A DNA stretch of 10,819 nt from NCBI GenBank assembly GCA_024763495.1, contig JANTFJ010000056.1, forward strand, positions 1 through 10,819. Direction: 5' to 3'. The notes under the pieces were generated by a model that was given only the letters and a program-made list of their open reading frames with translations, ran no database searches and was not told the origin of the DNA. A program made the position numbers and the translations under genes. This DNA comes from Desulfobulbaceae bacterium. Its GTDB lineage: Bacteria > Desulfobacterota > Desulfobulbia > Desulfobulbales > SURF-16. Shown here one piece after another: positions 1 to 6,894 of this stretch; within the stretch, counting starts at the first letter, position 1; the number at the start of each line of letters is the position of its first letter.

Positions 1-5
1 GGATA

Positions 6-94
6 AGTGCCTTGGAGTAACTCGCTGTAAATAGTTTCAAAATTACGTCTTCAGTTTCTTGTTTTTTGTTACAGCTTCTCAGGAGTAAGGCACT
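6..94. repeat. Imperfect inverted repeat / stem-loop at the window's left edge
   Basis: AGTGCCTT at 6-13 is repeated as its reverse complement AAGGCACT at 87-94. Just inside these, GCTGTAA at 24-30 faces TTACAGC at 69-75, so the segment could fold into a two-tier stem with unpaired stretches between the two paired blocks. No T-run follows, so it does not read as a simple terminator. It may be the remains of a small mobile element, because the dispersed motif at 98-120 follows directly. The function is unknown and the upstream gene lies outside the window. Confidence 0.4.
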
Positions 95-97
95 AAT

Positions 98-120
98 GGC
101 TCACTCAAAAATAACTTCGC
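98..120 (+). repeat. Dispersed 23-bp motif, copy 1
   Basis: This 23-bp stretch beginning GGCTCACTC and ending TAACTTCGC is identical to the reverse complement of 7059-7081, inside the MITE-like element upstream of the ACP gene. A degenerate copy (18 of 23 positions) occurs at 10728-10750. In all three places a GTAAG-type sequence lies a few bases before it in the same orientation. It is best read as the sub-terminal part of a dispersed element family, here probably a degraded end. Confidence 0.6.
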
Positions 121-123
121 ATT

Positions 124-148
124 CTAAAAGCTCAATTTGAACATTTAG
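124..148. repeat. 25-bp imperfect palindrome upstream of cheB
   Basis: The sequence runs from CTAAA at 124-128 to TTTAG at 144-148 and is self-complementary except for the central base and two mismatched pairs. It lies about 30 bases before the cheB start. It could be an operator for the cheBR transcript or simply part of the repeat-derived DNA at 6-120. Nothing in the sequence decides between these. Confidence 0.3.
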
Positions 149-178
149 AAAAGCGATCGGCAATGCGGAACAGATAAT

Positions 179-1270
179 ATGGCAAAAAAAATAAAAGTTT
201 TAGTAATAGATGACACGGTTATGTACCGTAAGGTCTTAACCGATGTCCTCAGTAAGCTGCCGGAGGTGGAAGTAGTTGGTGCGGCCAACAACGGCAAGAT
301 CGGCCTGGAAAAAATTAAACAGCTTGAACCGGATGTGGTTACTCTTGATTTTGAGATGCCGATAATGGATGGTATCCAGACTTTAAAAGAGTTGAAGAAA
401 ATCGGCTCAGACGTGGCAGTAGTGATGGTCAGCGCCCATACCAGTCAGGGGGCGGCTGTAACCATGCAGGCTCTGGAGCTGGGTGCCTATGATTTTATTG
501 CCAAGCCCGATGGCGGAACCTTAACGGAAAATCGGGATTCCCTGCTTAAACAGCTCAGGCCGCTGATTCAATCAGTGAATACCAGGAGAATCCTGTCCCG
601 TACTTTGAATAAAAAAAGAAAAGTTCCGCCGGCGGCAAACTTGAAGCCCGGATCTGCGGCAGCAATATCTACAACTGCAAAAATCAATATAAAGCCAGGG
701 CGCCTGGAACTTGTCTCTATTGGTATTTCAACCGGAGGGCCTAATGCCCTGGCCGAGGTTATTCCCCGATTACCTGCAAATCTCCGGGTTCCGGTGGTCA
801 TTGTTCAACATATGCCGCCGGTTTTTACCGCGGCTCTGGCTGATTCCCTGGACAAAAAAAGTAAGGTATCGGTTAAAGAGGCTGAAGATGGCGAACTGCT
901 TAAGCCTGGATGGGTTTACATTGCTCCGGGAGGAAGACAGATGCGTCTTGTCGGCAAGGCGGCAGGAACGGCAGTGGAGTTAACTGATGATCCTCCGGAA
1001 AATCATTGTCGTCCGGCGGCTGATTACCTTTTTCGTTCAATATCAAAAATTTATGGTAACAGGGCTTTGGGGGTGATAATGACAGGTATGGGCTCGGACG
1101 GGGTGTTGGGGCTGCGGTTGATGAAAAGGCGCGGAGCCCCGGTTATTGCCCAGGACAAAGAGACCTGCGTGGTGTATGGCATGCCCATGGAAGCATACAA
1201 AGCCGGGATAACGGATATGGTGCTGCCCCTGGATAAGATTGCTTCCCAGATTGCCGGAATGGTAAACTAG
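179..1270 (+). CDS. cheB: CheB: chemotaxis response regulator / protein-glutamate methylesterase
   Basis: CheB removes methyl groups from (and deamidates) glutamyl residues of methyl-accepting chemotaxis receptors, acting in the cytoplasm at the receptor array; phosphorylation of its receiver domain activates it. The 363-aa product has the two-domain layout and usual length of the family. The receiver spans about residues 5-125, with acidic pair D11/D12, phospho-acceptor D57, S84 and K109. A linker of about 50 residues rich in K, P and A leads to the methylesterase domain (about 178-360), with S184 in GISTGGP, H211 in VQHMPP and D307 in TGMGSDG, matching the Ser-His-Asp triad. The start is ATG 179 and the ribosome site is weak (GCGGAA). 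The stop is followed at once by cheR. No receptor, CheA or CheW gene is visible. Confidence 0.96.
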   Translation: MAKKIKVLVIDDTVMYRKVLTDVLSKLPEVEVVGAANNGKIGLEKIKQLEPDVVTLDFEMPIMDGIQTLKELKKIGSDVAVVMVSAHTSQGAAVTMQALELGAYDFIAKPDGGTLTENRDSLLKQLRPLIQSVNTRRILSRTLNKKRKVPPAANLKPGSAAAISTTAKINIKPGRLELVSIGISTGGPNALAEVIPRLPANLRVPVVIVQHMPPVFTAALADSLDKKSKVSVKEAEDGELLKPGWVYIAPGGRQMRLVGKAAGTAVELTDDPPENHCRPAADYLFRSISKIYGNRALGVIMTGMGSDGVLGLRLMKRRGAPVIAQDKETCVVYGMPMEAYKAGITDMVLPLDKIASQIAGMVN

Positions 1271-2104
1271 ATGAAAATTAATCCCCGAGAACATCAACTT
1301 GTCGCCGGTTATGTTTACAAGCAATGTGGTATTGTTCTTGACAGCAACAAGGCGTATCTGCTCGAAAGCCGCCTGGCTCCGCTGGCCCAGGAGCTGAACT
1401 GTGCCAGTTTTTCCGATCTTTATAATAAGATTATCAATGACCGGACTAAAAAATTGACTAACCGGCTAGTTGATGCCATGAGTACCAATGAAACATCATT
1501 TTTTCGAGATAATAAGCCTTTTGAAATGTTTAAATTTAAAATTATTCCCGATTTAATTGATCGGCTTGAGCAGAGTTCTCTGCCCGGCAAGACTATTAAT
1601 ATCTGGAGTTCTGCCTGTTCAACCGGCCAGGAAGTTTATACCATAGCCATGTGTCTCCATGAAATACTAGGGCCCGATATCCGTAAATATCGGATTAAAA
1701 TAGTGGGTACTGATATTGCCGATTCCGCTATTGTCCAGGCAAGCCGGGCCAGTTATTCCCAGTTCGAAATTGGCCGCGGTATGCCTGATAATCTGTTGAG
1801 AAAGTATTTTGTCCAGGATGGCTCAAGCTGGCGGGTCAAGGACGAGTTACGTTCAATGGTCTTTTTTCGCAAGCAGAATTTGATGGAATCCTTTTCCTTG
1901 CTGGGAAAATTTGATGTTGTCTTCTGTCGTAATGTAGCGATTTATTTCAGCATGGAAGATCGGAAGAGTCTTTTTGACCGGATAGCTGAGCAAATTACTC
2001 CAGGCGGGGTGTTATTGATCGGCTCTACCGAATCTCTCTATGGAGTCAGTGATCATTATCAGCGCTGTGAATATCACAATTCAATATTTTATCAGGTAAA
2101 ATAA
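1271..2104 (+). CDS. cheR: CheR: chemotaxis receptor methyltransferase
   Basis: CheR transfers methyl groups from S-adenosylmethionine to glutamates on chemoreceptors, opposing CheB during adaptation. The 277-aa product has normal family length. An N-terminal all-helical CheR domain (about residues 5-75, containing the typical MSTNETSFFRD stretch) is followed by the SAM-binding domain. That domain shows WSSACSTGQE as motif I, GTDIADSAI as the acidic ribose-binding loop, and FDVVFCRNVAIYFS followed by TPGGVLLIGSTES near the end. The ATG directly follows the cheB stop with no gap, so translation is probably coupled. It is the last gene of the pair; the spacer after it carries a mobile-element-like insertion and then an unrelated gene set on the same strand. 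Confidence 0.96.
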   Translation: MKINPREHQLVAGYVYKQCGIVLDSNKAYLLESRLAPLAQELNCASFSDLYNKIINDRTKKLTNRLVDAMSTNETSFFRDNKPFEMFKFKIIPDLIDRLEQSSLPGKTINIWSSACSTGQEVYTIAMCLHEILGPDIRKYRIKIVGTDIADSAIVQASRASYSQFEIGRGMPDNLLRKYFVQDGSSWRVKDELRSMVFFRKQNLMESFSLLGKFDVVFCRNVAIYFSMEDRKSLFDRIAEQITPGGVLLIGSTESLYGVSDHYQRCEYHNSIFYQVK

Positions 2105-2190
2105 TGGCTTGAAAACCGGTACAGCCATCTCCCTGTTGATTCACCTGTCGGAAAAGTTTGCCCGGCCCACCCCTGATTCTCTATTTAATG

Positions 2191-2368
2191 GTAACTATTC
2201 AGCAAAGGGCAAAAAACTACCCAAACCACTGAGCTGTAACTGTTCAGAGGTAAGCGAACCAAGTGAGACTCCGTGTGCTTTAGCTGTGCTTGATCTGGTT
2301 GGTGCAGCATACTTGTGCTATGTAAGACAGCCTGATCGTGCGCAGATGAAGTGCAACTGAATAGTTAC
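2191..2368 (+). mobile_element. 178-bp MITE-like element 1 with perfect 12-bp terminal inverted repeats
   Basis: The segment begins GTAACTATTCAG (2191-2202) and ends with its exact reverse complement CTGAATAGTTAC (2357-2368). It is flanked by ATTTAATG (2183-2190) and GTTTAATG (2369-2376), a 7-of-8 direct repeat that looks like an 8-bp target duplication. An internal near-copy of the terminus, GTAACTGTTCAG, lies at 2236-2247. The 133 bp from there to the right end are repeated in inverted orientation at 6227-6359. A stem pairs 2292-2301 with 2328-2337. No credible gene lies inside; the 83-codon open frame over it has no support. GTAA ends with 8-bp duplications are characteristic of the IS66 family, so trans-mobilisation by an IS66-type transposase is the inferred mechanism. 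Confidence 0.75.
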
Positions 2369-2412
2369 GTTTAATGTTTGTCCCGGACTGCTCCCAGGTG
2401 CCGGAATTTCAG

Positions 2413-2469
2413 ATGACAAAATAAAAATCTCATTATATATAACAGCGAAGTTTGCCGTCTCATTATATA
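2413..2469 (+). promoter_or_regulatory. AT-rich leader with duplicated TCTCATTATATA; possible promoter of the lipid gene set
   Basis: TCTCATTATATA occurs at 2428-2439 and again at 2458-2469, exactly 30 bp apart, about three helical turns. This spacing suits a pair of regulator sites. A possible sigma-70-type promoter is ATGACA (2413-2418) with TATAAC (2438-2443), but the 19-bp spacer is long. This is the only sizeable non-coding stretch before the first ketosynthase gene apart from element 1, so a promoter here is plausible. It is not proven. Confidence 0.35.
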
Positions 2470-2494
2470 GAGAAAACTATTTCATGGTCTCCTT

Positions 2495-4657
2495 TTGCTC
2501 AATAAAAGAATATACATAGCCGGAATGGGGATTGTCAGTCCCCTGGGCACCGGGCTGACAGCTACGGAACAGGCCCTGCGGAATGATATAAGCGCTATCG
2601 GACCCCTGGAGCTTTTCACGGTAAATCAGGATGCTGCCCCGCCTGTTGGCGAGGTCAGGGAAAATTTACCGGCTGCCGACCTGCCCCGAACCCATAGACT
2701 CGCCCTTGCTGCCGCAGCCCAGGCCATGGAAAAATGCGATAAACCGCTGGATGCCGTAATCCTGGGCACCACTACCGGCGGCATACTGACCACTGAAACA
2801 CTGCTGCGGAATAACGATAACAATCCTGATTGTTATCGTTATCATGGCCTGAGCTCCGTGGCTGAGGAAATAGCCGGGCAGCAGGGATGTAAAGGCCCGG
2901 TTATCACGGTGTCAACCGCCTGTTCATCCGGGGCCGCAGCCATTGAAATTGCTCTGGAAATGTTGAGAAAGGGCGAAGCCTGCCGCGTTCTGGCAGGCGG
3001 GGTTGATTCTCTCTGCCGCCTGACCTGTTTCGGTTTCCATTCCTTACAGCTTGTTGACCCGGAGGGCAGTCGTCCCCTGGACAAAAACCGCAGGGGAATG
3101 TCAGTGGCCGAAGGCGTGGCCCTGCTGCTCCTGACCACGGAAAAATCAGCTGATCCTGTGGTGGAAATTCTAGGCGGTGGCCTGTCCTGTGACGCCTATC
3201 ATCCCGCCGCTCCCCATCCCCGGGGCCATGGCGCTTTAATGGCCATGAAAAAGGCCCTGGCCGCTGCCGGAATAAGACCGGAGGACATTGATTACATAAA
3301 CCTGCACGGCACCGGCACCCCGGATAATGATCTGGCCGAGGCCAGGGCTGTTAATGATCTCTTTGCCGAGGTGCCGCCATTGTCTTCCATAAAGGGCGCT
3401 ACCGGCCACAGCCTGGCCGCTGCCGGTGCCATTGAAGCGGTTGTCGCGGCCCTTGCTGTTTCGCGAAACCTGCTTCCGGCTAATACCCGCTGCCTGGAAC
3501 CTGATCCTGAATTTATTTTTAAGCCGTTAAAGACCCCCTTAAAACGTCCTGTTTCCGCGGTATTGTCAAATTCTTTTGGTTTTGGCGGCAATAACGCCGC
3601 CCTGGTGATCGCTAAACCGGACAAATTCGCTCCCGGTCCGCTTAAAATCAATAAAGCCCCGTTTAAAATCATCGGTCGAGCCTGCCTTACCGGCGCTGGA
3701 CACATGACTGAGACAATGGCCGCTCTTTACCGGAGAGGACAGGTGGCCGGAACCTTATCTCTAGAGGAAATATCAACCAATCTGGCCCCCCGGTCTGTCC
3801 GCCGCCTGAAACGGCTGGCGAGAATTGCCCTGTCACTGGCAACCGCGGCCCATGATGATTCGGGCCGGGATTCTTCTCCCATGTCGGTCTTTATGGGCAC
3901 GGGCTGGGGCGCTCTTTCCGAGACTTATGATTTCCTCGCCCGGCTGACTGAGACTGGAGAGAAATTCCCCAGTCCCACTGATTTTGTCGGTTCAGTGCAT
4001 AATGGTGCCGCCGGTCAGGCAGCAATAAAATTTAAGGCAACAGGCCCCAATATAACCACCAGTGGCGGTGATTATTCCTTTGAGCAGGCCCTGCTTACCG
4101 CTGATCTTTTGACCGACAATGATGAGTCAATACTGGTGCTGGGAGCGGATGAAGGTCATCCTCAGTTTTCCTTTCTTTTTGATCCCTCTATTGACCGCGC
4201 TCAGCCCCTGGCCGACGGCGGCGGCGGATTTTATCTGAGTAGAAATGACAGCGGCAACGATCCGACAATCAGGGTTTCTTTTTTTGAAAATTCGGCTGAT
4301 GCTGATGTGATGAATGCTTTACTGAAATCTTGTGGCGGAACAAAAACAATAAACGCTGATTATGGTTTGATCCTGGCCGGCATTCCGGCTGCCTGCCGGG
4401 AGCAGGGCCGGGAACAACTTGATTGTTTTATTAAAGAGACAGGATTTCGCGGGCCGGTTATTGATTATCGGAAATTGCTTGGTGAATTTGCCTCGGCCTC
4501 AGCCGTGGCCGCGGTAATGGCGGCTGATTTTTTAACAGAAGACCGGCTGCCCGCCTCTTTTGGCGGCCCGGAAACCGCCGGGATCTCGGGTTTAAAAGGC
4601 GTGCTGGTTCTAGGGCTTGGCAGGTTCGTTACCGCCATGGAGATCAAAAATCCATGA
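2495..4657 (+). CDS. Fused ketosynthase / degenerate ketosynthase (chain-length-factor-like) protein
   Basis: This 720-aa protein is about twice the length of a normal FabF-type enzyme. The first half (about 1-375) is a complete beta-ketoacyl-ACP synthase, condensing acyl chains with an ACP-bound extender: nucleophile C143 in STACSSG, H271 in NLHGTGTP, K300 and H305 in KGATGHS, and SNSFGFGGNN at 358-367. The second half (about 388-712) keeps ketosynthase features (GPNITTSGGDYSFEQAL; LLGEFASASAVAA), but by my alignment D526 replaces Cys and E664 replaces the second His, so it should not condense. This is the logic of chain-length factors and of KS-CLF pairs in polyketide, aryl-polyene and PUFA systems, here in one chain. 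The start is TTG 2495, because KRIYIAGMGIVSPLG is the usual N-terminus; the nearby ATG 2484 is out of frame. The end overlaps the next gene by 4 bases. Confidence 0.88.
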   Translation: MLNKRIYIAGMGIVSPLGTGLTATEQALRNDISAIGPLELFTVNQDAAPPVGEVRENLPAADLPRTHRLALAAAAQAMEKCDKPLDAVILGTTTGGILTTETLLRNNDNNPDCYRYHGLSSVAEEIAGQQGCKGPVITVSTACSSGAAAIEIALEMLRKGEACRVLAGGVDSLCRLTCFGFHSLQLVDPEGSRPLDKNRRGMSVAEGVALLLLTTEKSADPVVEILGGGLSCDAYHPAAPHPRGHGALMAMKKALAAAGIRPEDIDYINLHGTGTPDNDLAEARAVNDLFAEVPPLSSIKGATGHSLAAAGAIEAVVAALAVSRNLLPANTRCLEPDPEFIFKPLKTPLKRPVSAVLSNSFGFGGNNAALVIAKPDKFAPGPLKINKAPFKIIGRACLTGAGHMTETMAALYRRGQVAGTLSLEEISTNLAPRSVRRLKRLARIALSLATAAHDDSGRDSSPMSVFMGTGWGALSETYDFLARLTETGEKFPSPTDFVGSVHNGAAGQAAIKFKATGPNITTSGGDYSFEQALLTADLLTDNDESILVLGADEGHPQFSFLFDPSIDRAQPLADGGGGFYLSRNDSGNDPTIRVSFFENSADADVMNALLKSCGGTKTINADYGLILAGIPAACREQGREQLDCFIKETGFRGPVIDYRKLLGEFASASAVAAVMAADFLTEDRLPASFGGPETAGISGLKGVLVLGLGRFVTAMEIKNP

Positions 4658-6003
4658 GGATTCTGCTGGTCTCTCCCAATACCCTGACTGTTCCCTATCC
4701 GGTATATCCTCTGGGTCTTGATTATGTGGCCGGGGCTGTTGCCGCTCGTCACCAGGTGCGTATCGCTGACCTTAATGTCGAGAGCTATGAGTCTCTGGAG
4801 AGAATTGTTAAAGATTTTTCTCCGGAAATAATAGGAATATCCTGCCGTAATATTGACAATACCGAGGCCGGAGATCCCTTGTTCTTTGTAAATGAATACC
4901 GTCAGGTCGTCAGCTGGATAAAGGAGAGAAGCAAGGCTGTAATAGTCTGCGGCGGCAGCGGGTTTACCATTCTGCCGCATGCTGTTTTCGCCCGGCTGGG
5001 CGCTGATTACGGCATTATCGGCGAAGGAGAGAGATTTTCCCTGCTGGTTGAGGCGGTCAGTAAAGGCCGGGATGCCGACCGGATACCAGGAATAATTTCC
5101 AGGAAAAACGCGGAGCAAAGCATACCTGAACCCTGGGCCGGAGACCTGACCAGATTTTTTCGCAGGGATTTTCCCCACAACCGTTATTATCGGCGAAAGG
5201 GCGGGATGTTTAATCTCCAGACCAAGCGGGGCTGTACGTTAAACTGCATTTACTGCCCTTATCCACATATTGAAGGAAGAAAACATCGTCTTATTGCTCC
5301 GGACCAAGTGGCAGAAACCGCGATTTCCCTCCAGGAGGCAGGGGCAAAATATCTTTTTATAACCGATTCAGCCTTTAATTCCGATGTTGACCACAGTATT
5401 GCCGTGGCCCTTGCCTTGCAACGGGCCGGGCTGGCAATTCCCTGGGGAGGTTTTTTCGCCCCGTTTAAGATGCCGGATAATTATTTTGAAATTATGGCGG
5501 ACAGCGGCCTGACTCATGTTGAGTTCGGCACTGAATCGCTTGCCGATGCCATGCTTGCCGCCTACCGTAAACCATTTCGGCTGAGTGATGTGCTGTCGGT
5601 TCACAGGGCCGCGGTTGCCGCTGGTCTGCACGCGGCTCATTATTTTCTGCTGGGCGGCCCCGGCGAGTCAGCAGCCACCATAAACGACTGCCTGGATAAT
5701 ATCGAAAAATTGGAAAGAACGGTTTTATTTTTTTTTGTTGGAATCAGGATTTATCCCCATACCAGGTTGTATGATATTGCTCTGGCCGAGGGAAAAATCA
5801 GCCAAAATCAGGATATGCTGGAACCGGTTTTTTACCAGGCCGATGATATCAGCCGGGAAGAAATTAATAATCTGGTCAGCCGTAGAGCCGGAAAACGGCT
5901 GAACTGGATAATCGGTTCCGGCGGCTCAAGCTCTGCCGCCGTTATCACCAGGATGCACGAAAAGGGGTATGTCGGGCCGCTGTGGGAATATTTGATCCGC
6001 TGA
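4654..6003 (+). CDS. B12-binding-domain radical SAM enzyme of a lipid/polyketide-type cluster
   Basis: The 449-aa protein is a class B radical SAM enzyme. An N-terminal cobalamin-binding-like domain covers about residues 1-140 (MRILLVSPN; PEIIGISCRN; VIVCGGSGFTILP; ADYGIIGEGE). A radical SAM barrel covers about 185-400, with the 4Fe-4S motif C194-x3-C198-x2-C201 in KRGCTLNCIYC, then FGTESL and HYFLLGGPGES. Family members methylate unactivated carbons or rearrange carbon skeletons, usually in hopanoid, antibiotic or chlorophyll pathways. The context (KS upstream, dehydratase and ACP downstream) suggests an acyl chain as substrate, but this is inferred. ATG 4654 overlaps the preceding stop (ATGA), with GGAG upstream at 4639-4642, so it is translationally coupled. 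A small palindromic element begins at its stop codon. Confidence 0.88.
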   Translation: MRILLVSPNTLTVPYPVYPLGLDYVAGAVAARHQVRIADLNVESYESLERIVKDFSPEIIGISCRNIDNTEAGDPLFFVNEYRQVVSWIKERSKAVIVCGGSGFTILPHAVFARLGADYGIIGEGERFSLLVEAVSKGRDADRIPGIISRKNAEQSIPEPWAGDLTRFFRRDFPHNRYYRRKGGMFNLQTKRGCTLNCIYCPYPHIEGRKHRLIAPDQVAETAISLQEAGAKYLFITDSAFNSDVDHSIAVALALQRAGLAIPWGGFFAPFKMPDNYFEIMADSGLTHVEFGTESLADAMLAAYRKPFRLSDVLSVHRAAVAAGLHAAHYFLLGGPGESAATINDCLDNIEKLERTVLFFFVGIRIYPHTRLYDIALAEGKISQNQDMLEPVFYQADDISREEINNLVSRRAGKRLNWIIGSGGSSSAAVITRMHEKGYVGPLWEYLIR

Positions 6004-6010
6004 AAGACCG

Positions 6011-6151
6011 TAAGCGCTCCATGAACACCACCCTGCACGCGCTTCAACCCTGCGATATACCGAGGGCATGAAGCACGCGCATGGCGGTGCTCCTGAATCT
6101 CTTATTGTTATGGGGTTGTCGCCGCCTGGGTGTACTTTATCGAGCGCTGTC
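6011..6151 (-). mobile_element. 141-bp palindromic element between 9-bp direct repeats (element 4)
   Basis: GAAAGACCG occurs at 6002-6010 and again at 6152-6160, so a 141-bp segment sits between 9-bp direct repeats. The left copy overlaps the TGA stop of the B12 radical SAM gene and leaves it intact. Near the ends are AGCGCTC (6013-6019) and GAGCGCT (6142-6148). Inside, 6018-6046 pairs with 6069-6097 as a 29-bp stem. There are 22 Watson-Crick pairs, five A/C oppositions that become G-U in a minus-strand RNA, and two true mismatches. The 22-base loop can itself pair CCCT 6048-6051 with AGGG 6063-6066. It shows no GTAAC ends and so belongs to a different family from elements 1-3. Short open frames across it on either strand look spurious. 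Confidence 0.5.
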
Positions 6152-6226
6152 GAAAGACCGGAGGTTGACAATCTCCTGGCTGGTTGTAATTTTTTCGTTT
6201 TGCTGGTAAATTTACACTTTTTCTTT

Positions 6227-6406
6227 GTAACTATTCGGTTGCACATCATCTGCGCACGATCAGGCTGTCTTGCATAGCACAAGTATGCTGCGCCGGCCGG
6301 ATCAGGCACAGTTGAAGCATACGGAGTCTTACTTCGTTCGCTTACCACTGAACAGTGACAGGCCGGTGTTTTTCACGTATATGAGTTTTAAGGCGTAAGT
6401 AGTTAC
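6227..6406 (-). mobile_element. 180-bp MITE-like element 2, inverted relative of element 1
   Basis: The left end is GTAACTATTCGG (6227-6238) and the right end GTAAGTAGTTAC (6395-6406); the outer GTAACTA matches in inverted orientation and the ends then diverge. Positions 6227-6359 are the inverted counterpart of 2236-2368, same length (133 bp) and highly similar, so the two copies lie in opposite orientation. Flanks TTTTCTTT (6219-6226) and TTGTCTTT (6408-6415) agree at 7 of 8 positions, but the right copy is offset by one base, so the target duplication is only tentative. The central stem-loop is retained (GCATA facing TATGC). It separates the B12 radical SAM gene from the dehydratase-like gene and codes for nothing recognisable. 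Confidence 0.7.
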
Positions 6407-6473
6407 CTTGTCTTTGGTCATGATCTGTCATGACCGAGTTCGCGATTTTTATACTTTTTGCGGCAGGCCGTTT

Positions 6474-6845
6474 ATGTGGTACTCATTAATTGAAATAAAA
6501 CAATCGGCCCCGGCGCAAATATCAGCCACAGTGAAAACAGATGAAAATTCACCCTGGTTTTCAGGCCACTTTCCCGGCGATCCCATTTTGCCGGGCATAG
6601 CCCAGCTGGGCATGGTTTTTGACGTTATCTCGAAAGTCAGCCCGGAAGATTCAGCCATAAAAAATTTGACCCGGATCAAATTTAAAAAAATTATCAGGCC
6701 TGGAGAGTTGTTAACTATCACGGTCATAAGCGGTAGAAAAAAAAACAGTTATTCTTTCCGGATAATGGCTGACGGCAAAGAGGTCTGCTCCGGCGGGGTG
6801 AATCTTACTGACCGTCAGGATTTGCGATCCCGGCAAAATAAATAA
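6474..6845 (+). CDS. Small FabZ/FabA-like hotdog protein, probable 3-hydroxyacyl-ACP dehydratase or relative
   Basis: A 123-aa single hotdog-fold protein, the normal size for FabZ-like proteins. The diagnostic stretch is SGHFPGDPILPGIAQL (residues 30-45): H32 is the expected catalytic histidine and PGDPILPG the usual turn and helix start. Canonical FabZ then has a catalytic Glu at His+14; here that place is G46, so ordinary dehydratase chemistry may be altered or lost. FabZ-type enzymes dehydrate 3-hydroxyacyl-ACP to trans-2-enoyl-ACP in the cytoplasm, and the neighbouring ACP and ketosynthases fit that role. I start at ATG 6474 because MWYSLIEIKQ looks like a natural N-terminus. The frame is open back to TTG 6408 and ATG 6420, but those 22 residues do not resemble the family and begin beside mobile element 2. 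GGCAGG upstream is a weak ribosome site. Confidence 0.78.
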   Translation: MWYSLIEIKQSAPAQISATVKTDENSPWFSGHFPGDPILPGIAQLGMVFDVISKVSPEDSAIKNLTRIKFKKIIRPGELLTITVISGRKKNSYSFRIMADGKEVCSGGVNLTDRQDLRSRQNK

Positions 6846-6894
6846 ACAGTGTAGCGCGCATATTTTGCGACTGCTGATATATTATTCAAGGAGA

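Noticed and set aside
17..80. A GTAAC...GTTAC pair at 17-72 as a fifth element of the same family
   Set aside because: The flanking octamers do not match (GCCTTGGA and AGCTTCTC), and the inner sequence does not resemble the cores of elements 1-3.
2104..2128. Possible terminator after cheR (ATGGCT facing AGCCAT)
   Set aside because: The stem is only six pairs with a 13-base loop and no T-run follows.
2109..2360. 83-codon plus-strand open frame between cheR and the KS gene
   Set aside because: Most of it is the repeat element at 2191-2368; the inverted copy at 6227-6406 does not preserve it as a protein, and the sequence resembles no family I know.
4465..5178. 237-codon minus-strand open frame across the KS-CLF/B12 radical SAM junction
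   Set aside because: It is antisense to two well supported, overlapping genes, with no recognisable motif and no ribosome site argument.
6068..6277. 69-codon plus-strand open frame after the B12 radical SAM gene
   Set aside because: It runs through a palindromic element and into element 2, starts inside the hairpin, and shows no protein-like conservation signal.
6408..6473. Longer start (TTG 6408 or ATG 6420) for the dehydratase-like gene
   Set aside because: The added residues do not look like a hotdog protein N-terminus and the frame opens right beside the mobile-element end; ATG 6474 gives a family-typical length.
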